The position numbers were made by a program, and so were the translations under genes. DNA of 58,186 nucleotides from Diphasiastrum complanatum (taxonomy: Eukaryota; Streptophyta; Lycopodiopsida; Lycopodiales; Lycopodiaceae): positions 1 through 58,186 of the forward strand of contig MU833304.1 in NCBI GenBank assembly GCA_029204225.1, read 5' to 3'. Positions 54,994 to 58,186 of the stretch are shown here, one piece after another. Each line of letters begins with the position of its first letter. Positions within the stretch are counted from its first letter, which is position 1. Under the pieces are notes generated by a model. The model had not been told where the DNA came from, did no database searches, and saw only the letters and a list, made by a program, of their open reading frames with translations.

Positions 54994-56133
54994 CTACATA
55001 AATGAGTAAAAGTAAAATACCAACATCATCAAACTTAATGTAAAGAGTGGGATCATATTCACTTTGAGCAAAGAAAGTGAATTAAGATAGCAATGTAATC
55101 TTGAATTCCAAGATCTCCAGGCTTGCTTTAAGCCATAGATGCTTCTTTTGAGATGGCATACTTTGTTCTCCATTTCATGCTTGATGAACCCTTGTGGCTG
55201 CTCCATATAGATATCCTCTTCCAAAAAACCATTCAAGAAAGCATTAGAGACATCCATTTGACATAGGATCCATCCAAAATGTGATGCAAGTGGAATGATT
55301 AGCCTTATTGTGACCATCTTGGCCACGGGTGCAAAAGTTTCGGCATAGTCTATCCCTCTCTCTTGATCATAACCTTTTGCAACTAATATTGCTTTATGTT
55401 TGTTAACACTCCCATTTGCATTCAACTTAAGCTTGAAGAACCACTTGCATCCTATTACATTCCTTTGAGGTCTATCAACAAGCAACCAAGTTTCATTCTC
55501 AATCAAGGCATTGTACTCATCCAACATAGCTTTATACCATCCTTTGGAGTTCAATGCATCTTCAACATTATATGGTTCTTCAAAACTAGATAAAGCATAA
55601 GAAGTGGATGAGATACCCTCAACTTGCTGCCCTTTGAGTTGATATGTGAGCCTTGATAGCTCCACTTCTGCCCTTGAAGATCTCCTTGGTGTGATAGGTG
55701 GGTTTGGTGCTTGCTCCTCCATGAGCTCCTCCTCAAAATCAAGATCTTGCTCCTCGACCATCTTCTTCTTGATTGTTGGAGCAATTGAGCCTTCTTCAAG
55801 CATGTGCATATGATGTTCATCAGATATAACATCCCTTGAAACAACAAATTTGTTCAAGGATGGGAGATAGATTTTGTATCCCTTGCTTGAGATTGCATAT
55901 CCAAGCATGATCCCTCTTGTGGAAGATGGATCCTCCTTGGTTCTTGTTTCCAATGGCACATGCACATAACATATACATCCAAAAACTTTCAAGTGATTAA
56001 GATTGGGTTTCTTTCCATATAACATCTCATAAGGAGTTTTGCCTTCAATTGCTTTGCAAGACACCCTATTCATCAAGTAATTTGCACATACAAGAGATTC
56101 ACCCCAAAAGGATTTGGGCAAACAAGCATCCAA
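54994..56133 (-). pseudogene. Copia F integrase C-terminus and reverse transcriptase
   Basis: A 379-codon ORF. It covers the integrase tail (FWGESLVCANYLMNR, KTPYEMLYGKKPNL, FGCICYVHVP, GIMLGYAISSKGYKIY) and the linker. The RT N-terminal half follows with NETWLLVDRP, GCKWFFKLKLNANGSVNKHK, LVAKGYDQERGIDYAETFAP, QMDVSNAFLNGFLEEDIYM and YGLKQAWRSW. It stops just before the catalytic YxDD block, which appears frameshifted at about 54980-55010 (on the minus strand the sequence still encodes a Y-V-D-D-like stretch). Similarity to fragment C is at family level only. Confidence 0.88.
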
Positions 56134-56322
56134 TATTAAAGCCTTAGAACATTCACATAGCGTTATATTCCTTCTTTCAGCAACTCCATTTTGTTGAGGA
56201 GTGTAAGGACAAGAAGTCTCTTTCTTGATCCCTTCCTCCTCACAAAAGGCCTTGAACTCATTGGAGATGAATTCTCCACCATGGTCACTTCTAAGAATCT
56301 TGATGCTATGATTAAGATGCTT

Positions 56323-56814
56323 TTACACAAACAACTTGAACTTTACAAAAGTATCAAATACTTGAGATTTGAAGGAAAGTAAGAACACCCAACAATGCCT
56401 TGAGTAGTCATCAATGAAGGTTAAAAACATGGATGAACCTCCATTAGATTTGGTGCTAGCAATGTGCACATCCGAGTGTATGAGTTCAAGAGGATGAGAT
56501 GACTTTGTGATGGAGTTAGGAAACACCTTCTTATGTGCCTTGGATAAAGCACAAGCTTCACAAACCTTGTCTTCCTTCCCAATAGACCTTGGTAGGCCTA
56601 AAGCAAGACTTCTTGAATGTTGATCCTTTGCCTTTGGACTTGCCGTTGCCTTTTTGGTGAAGAGAACTTGGTCATCTTGGATGGAAAGTCTATCCATCCT
56701 CTCTTGCATTTGGCTCTTTCTTGATTCCTCGGCCATGAGTGTGCCTTGGAGTTCTTCAAGTATGGGTAGCTTACCCATAATTGCATATCCCCTTAACCAA
56801 ATTGTCAAATTCAA
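56323..56814 (-). pseudogene. Copia F Gag tail fused to pre-integrase and integrase N-terminus
   Basis: The ORF runs from the Gag linker (LQGTLMAEESRKSQMQERMD) straight into LPRSIGKEDKVCEACALSKA and the integrase start LELIHSDVHIAS, then MFLTFIDDYSRHCWVF. The knuckle and the DSG protease motif that should lie between are absent and the frame is kept. This fusion is an internal deletion, not a frameshift. Confidence 0.85.
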
Positions 56815-57256
56815 AGCTTAGTCCATTCAATATGATTTGAACAAGCTCTTCATCCTTGATAGGATCACCTATGAAGGCTAGCTCTTTGTCCAATTCCTTT
56901 ACTCTTAAGTCAAAAGTATGTGCACTCTCTCCTTTCTTTTGATAGCTTCTATAGATTTGATTCTTCAAAGCTAACATCCTAGTTTGGTTCTTGGATTCAT
57001 AGACCTTTTGCAAAGTCTCCCAAGTATCTTGAGCTGAAGTGCAATCTCCTACCTCTCTTAAGAGTTCATTTGCAACATTCATTTGCACCTCTTGATGTAT
57101 TTGGCTTTTTCTTGAGGTTGAATAGAATCACCCTCCTTACCATTTACAATCTCCATGCATGATCATGATGGATTCCATTCTAACTTTCCATATGGAATAG
57201 CTAGTTTTGTTGAGCCTTTCATTAGTATCCAAAAGATATGCATTTAAAGATGCCAT
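56771..57256 (-). pseudogene. Copia F Gag
   Basis: It begins at the ATG at 57256 with ASLNAYLLDTNERLNKTSYS. After a stop near 57130 it continues with the UBN2-type core: NELLREVGDCTSAQDTWETL, VYESKNQTRMLALKNQIYR, HTFDLRVKELDKELAFIG and ILNGLSFEFDNLV. It forms the virus-like particle coat in active elements. Confidence 0.85.
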
Positions 57257-57814
57257 CTAGTCTCCTAATCAAGGACTTGACACAAATGTAGGTTGCTTCT
57301 ATTGATTTGATTGAAGATCTACCTTATCCCACTTCTTAGGGATATGAAAAGATCAGTAATAGACTTCCTATAAAGATCTAAGAATGATCTTTAACAAAAT
57401 AAAATCATAGGATACTAGAAACAATGCACTTGCTTGATTGAAGTAGATAATACTAGTAGAATTGTCTCTCTTTCTATAAAGAACATAAAAGCTTCCAAAT
57501 GATCTGATCAAGAGTGAATTTTAGCAACCTAAAAAAATTGATCAAAATTGATGAAAATTGATCTAATTTGATGCATAAGTCAAGCAATGGTTGGACTAAA
57601 CCTAAATCACTTTAGGAGGTGTCCTCTACACCTTAGAACAGCCTTGAAGAATCCTCAAATCTCTGATCTCTCCCTCTCCTTGAATGCACAACGCCCTGTG
57701 CTAACAACTCCCCCCCATGCTAATTACAAACGCCGACGCCGTTCAAATTCATCAAAGGCACAAGTCTGGGAGGGGGGGGATATTCAATCCCCAAGTACTC
57801 GGGAGCATGGCTCA
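57257..57814. other. Unassigned; possible leader of Copia F
   Basis: No LTR end or primer-binding site is visible. A C7 run (about 57710) and a G8 run (about 57771) are present. Confidence 0.35.
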
Positions 57815-57985
57815 ATTGATTGACCGTATACAACTATGTACAGTCGTCACCAAAAGCCGATATACCTTTCAAGTACGACGGGCTTTCACTTATTAGGTGG
57901 ACAGAGCATTGATTGTAATTAATAAAAAGGATGAGATCTATAAGTAGAATTGTCCGAGCACAGATTACGCGTTGCTACCCTCCAT
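57815..57985 (+). mobile_element. LTR fragment of the Copia B/D family
   Basis: GATTGACCGTATACAACTATGTACAGTCGTCACC through TGATTGTAATTAATAA and GATCTATAAGTAGAATTGTC parallels the minus-strand LTR around its TATA box (42190-42330). The fragment spans the promoter part only. Confidence 0.7.
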
Positions 57986-58186
57986 TCGACATTTTGTTTG
58001 AGCATCCCAATACACCGTCATTTTTGGATGGTAATATGCTATTCTTGTATTGAGCTTAGTGTAATATAACAACAGCTTGCTTTTATCCCATCCTTTTGTG
58101 CCAAACATCTTGAATAGAAATTTGCTCCCTTGCAACACATCCAACTTGGTTAGCAATAACACAAGCATCAAGTTTGAACAATTTCC
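57965..58186 (-). pseudogene. Copia G pre-integrase fragment
   Basis: On the minus strand, entering from the window edge, the sequence resembles the Copia E pre-integrase: a Lys-Leu-Asp-Ala-type start, CVAREQISIQ and VWHKRMG, the His-containing start of the HHCC domain. Frame changes follow, and only the beginning is preserved before the LTR fragment. Confidence 0.6.

Larger units (their letters stand above)
54027..57256 (-). mobile_element. Copia F: Gag, integrase, RT, RNase H; nucleocapsid and protease deleted
   Basis: This is the longest Copia copy here, read on the minus strand from the Gag ATG (57256) to the 3' LTR (54026). Gag joins directly to pre-integrase within one ORF (56323-56814), so the zinc knuckle and aspartic protease are missing. 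Integrase C-terminus and RT share a 379-codon ORF. The RNase H part is frameshifted. No 5' LTR or primer-binding site is recognisable above 57256. It could only move using proteins from other copies. Confidence 0.9.

Noticed and set aside
57587-57823. 78-aa ORF NHFRRCPLHLRTALK...
   Set aside because: No motif or homology; lies between Copia leader and LTR fragment.

Overview
This is a repeat-rich stretch of nuclear DNA from a land plant. The evidence is spliced genes with GT..AG introns, many Ty1/Copia retrotransposon fragments with plant-type primer-binding sites (TTGGTATCA), CACTA-like and MITE-like DNA elements, and a tRNA-derived SINE. The species cannot be fixed from sequence alone. Large introns and dense old LTR elements would suit a lycophyte, fern, moss or gymnosperm as well as a large-genome angiosperm. 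There are no bacterial operons, CRISPR arrays or rRNA genes. Several exon or boundary positions below were read by eye and are approximate to a few bases; element ends marked 'about' are less precise.

Layout. 1-1990: decayed Copia element (minus). 3.4-10.7 kb: the best intact single ORF (trihelix/SANT-like DNA-binding protein, minus, 3963-4871), a foldback element, a diverged duplication, and a possible GC-rich 5' exon with a G-box promoter at 10.3-10.7 kb. 11.5-13.1 kb: Copia reverse transcriptase/RNase H end with 3' LTR (plus). 14.7-18.5 kb: a non-coding LTR element with its LTR facing an inverted partial LTR. 18.6-18.84 kb: a 209-bp compound microsatellite. 18.95-20.8 kb: second Copia copy (minus). 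20.8-22.8 kb: an unassigned, frameshifted coding region under its own TATA box. 23.6-28.45 kb: Copia gag start, LTR with a nested SINE, an LTR-like block, a TA-flanked MITE and a CACTA-like element.

29.2-37.04 kb holds the biological centrepiece. It is a seven-exon plus-strand locus encoding, in order, an FAD-dependent amine-oxidase-like oxidoreductase, a fatty-acyl-AMP-ligase-like adenylation domain, a phosphopantetheine carrier domain, membrane segments with a short NRPS-terminal-like beta-helix tail, and a C-terminal catalase-superfamily-like domain. It reads as a one-polypeptide lipid activation, tethering and oxidation system. In this sequence it carries about six frame disruptions, including apparent loss of the A10 lysine motif, so the copy is probably a young pseudogene (or a badly called assembly).

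37.7-58.2 kb: hairpin, a 650-bp repeat inverted relative to 22.1-22.8 kb, Copia 5' half with complete 1.37-kb 5' LTR (40.0-42.98 kb), unknown coiled-coil/ORF remnants (43.0-44.8 kb), broken multi-exon gene pieces (46.2-47.4 kb), a double zinc-knuckle remnant (47.7-48.9 kb), Copia integrase (49.4-50.1 kb) interrupted by a second copy of the non-coding LTR element, a 25-bp minisatellite, and a long Copia element lacking nucleocapsid knuckle and protease (54.0-57.26 kb). Apart from the trihelix ORF and the multidomain locus, nearly everything is mobile-element debris.
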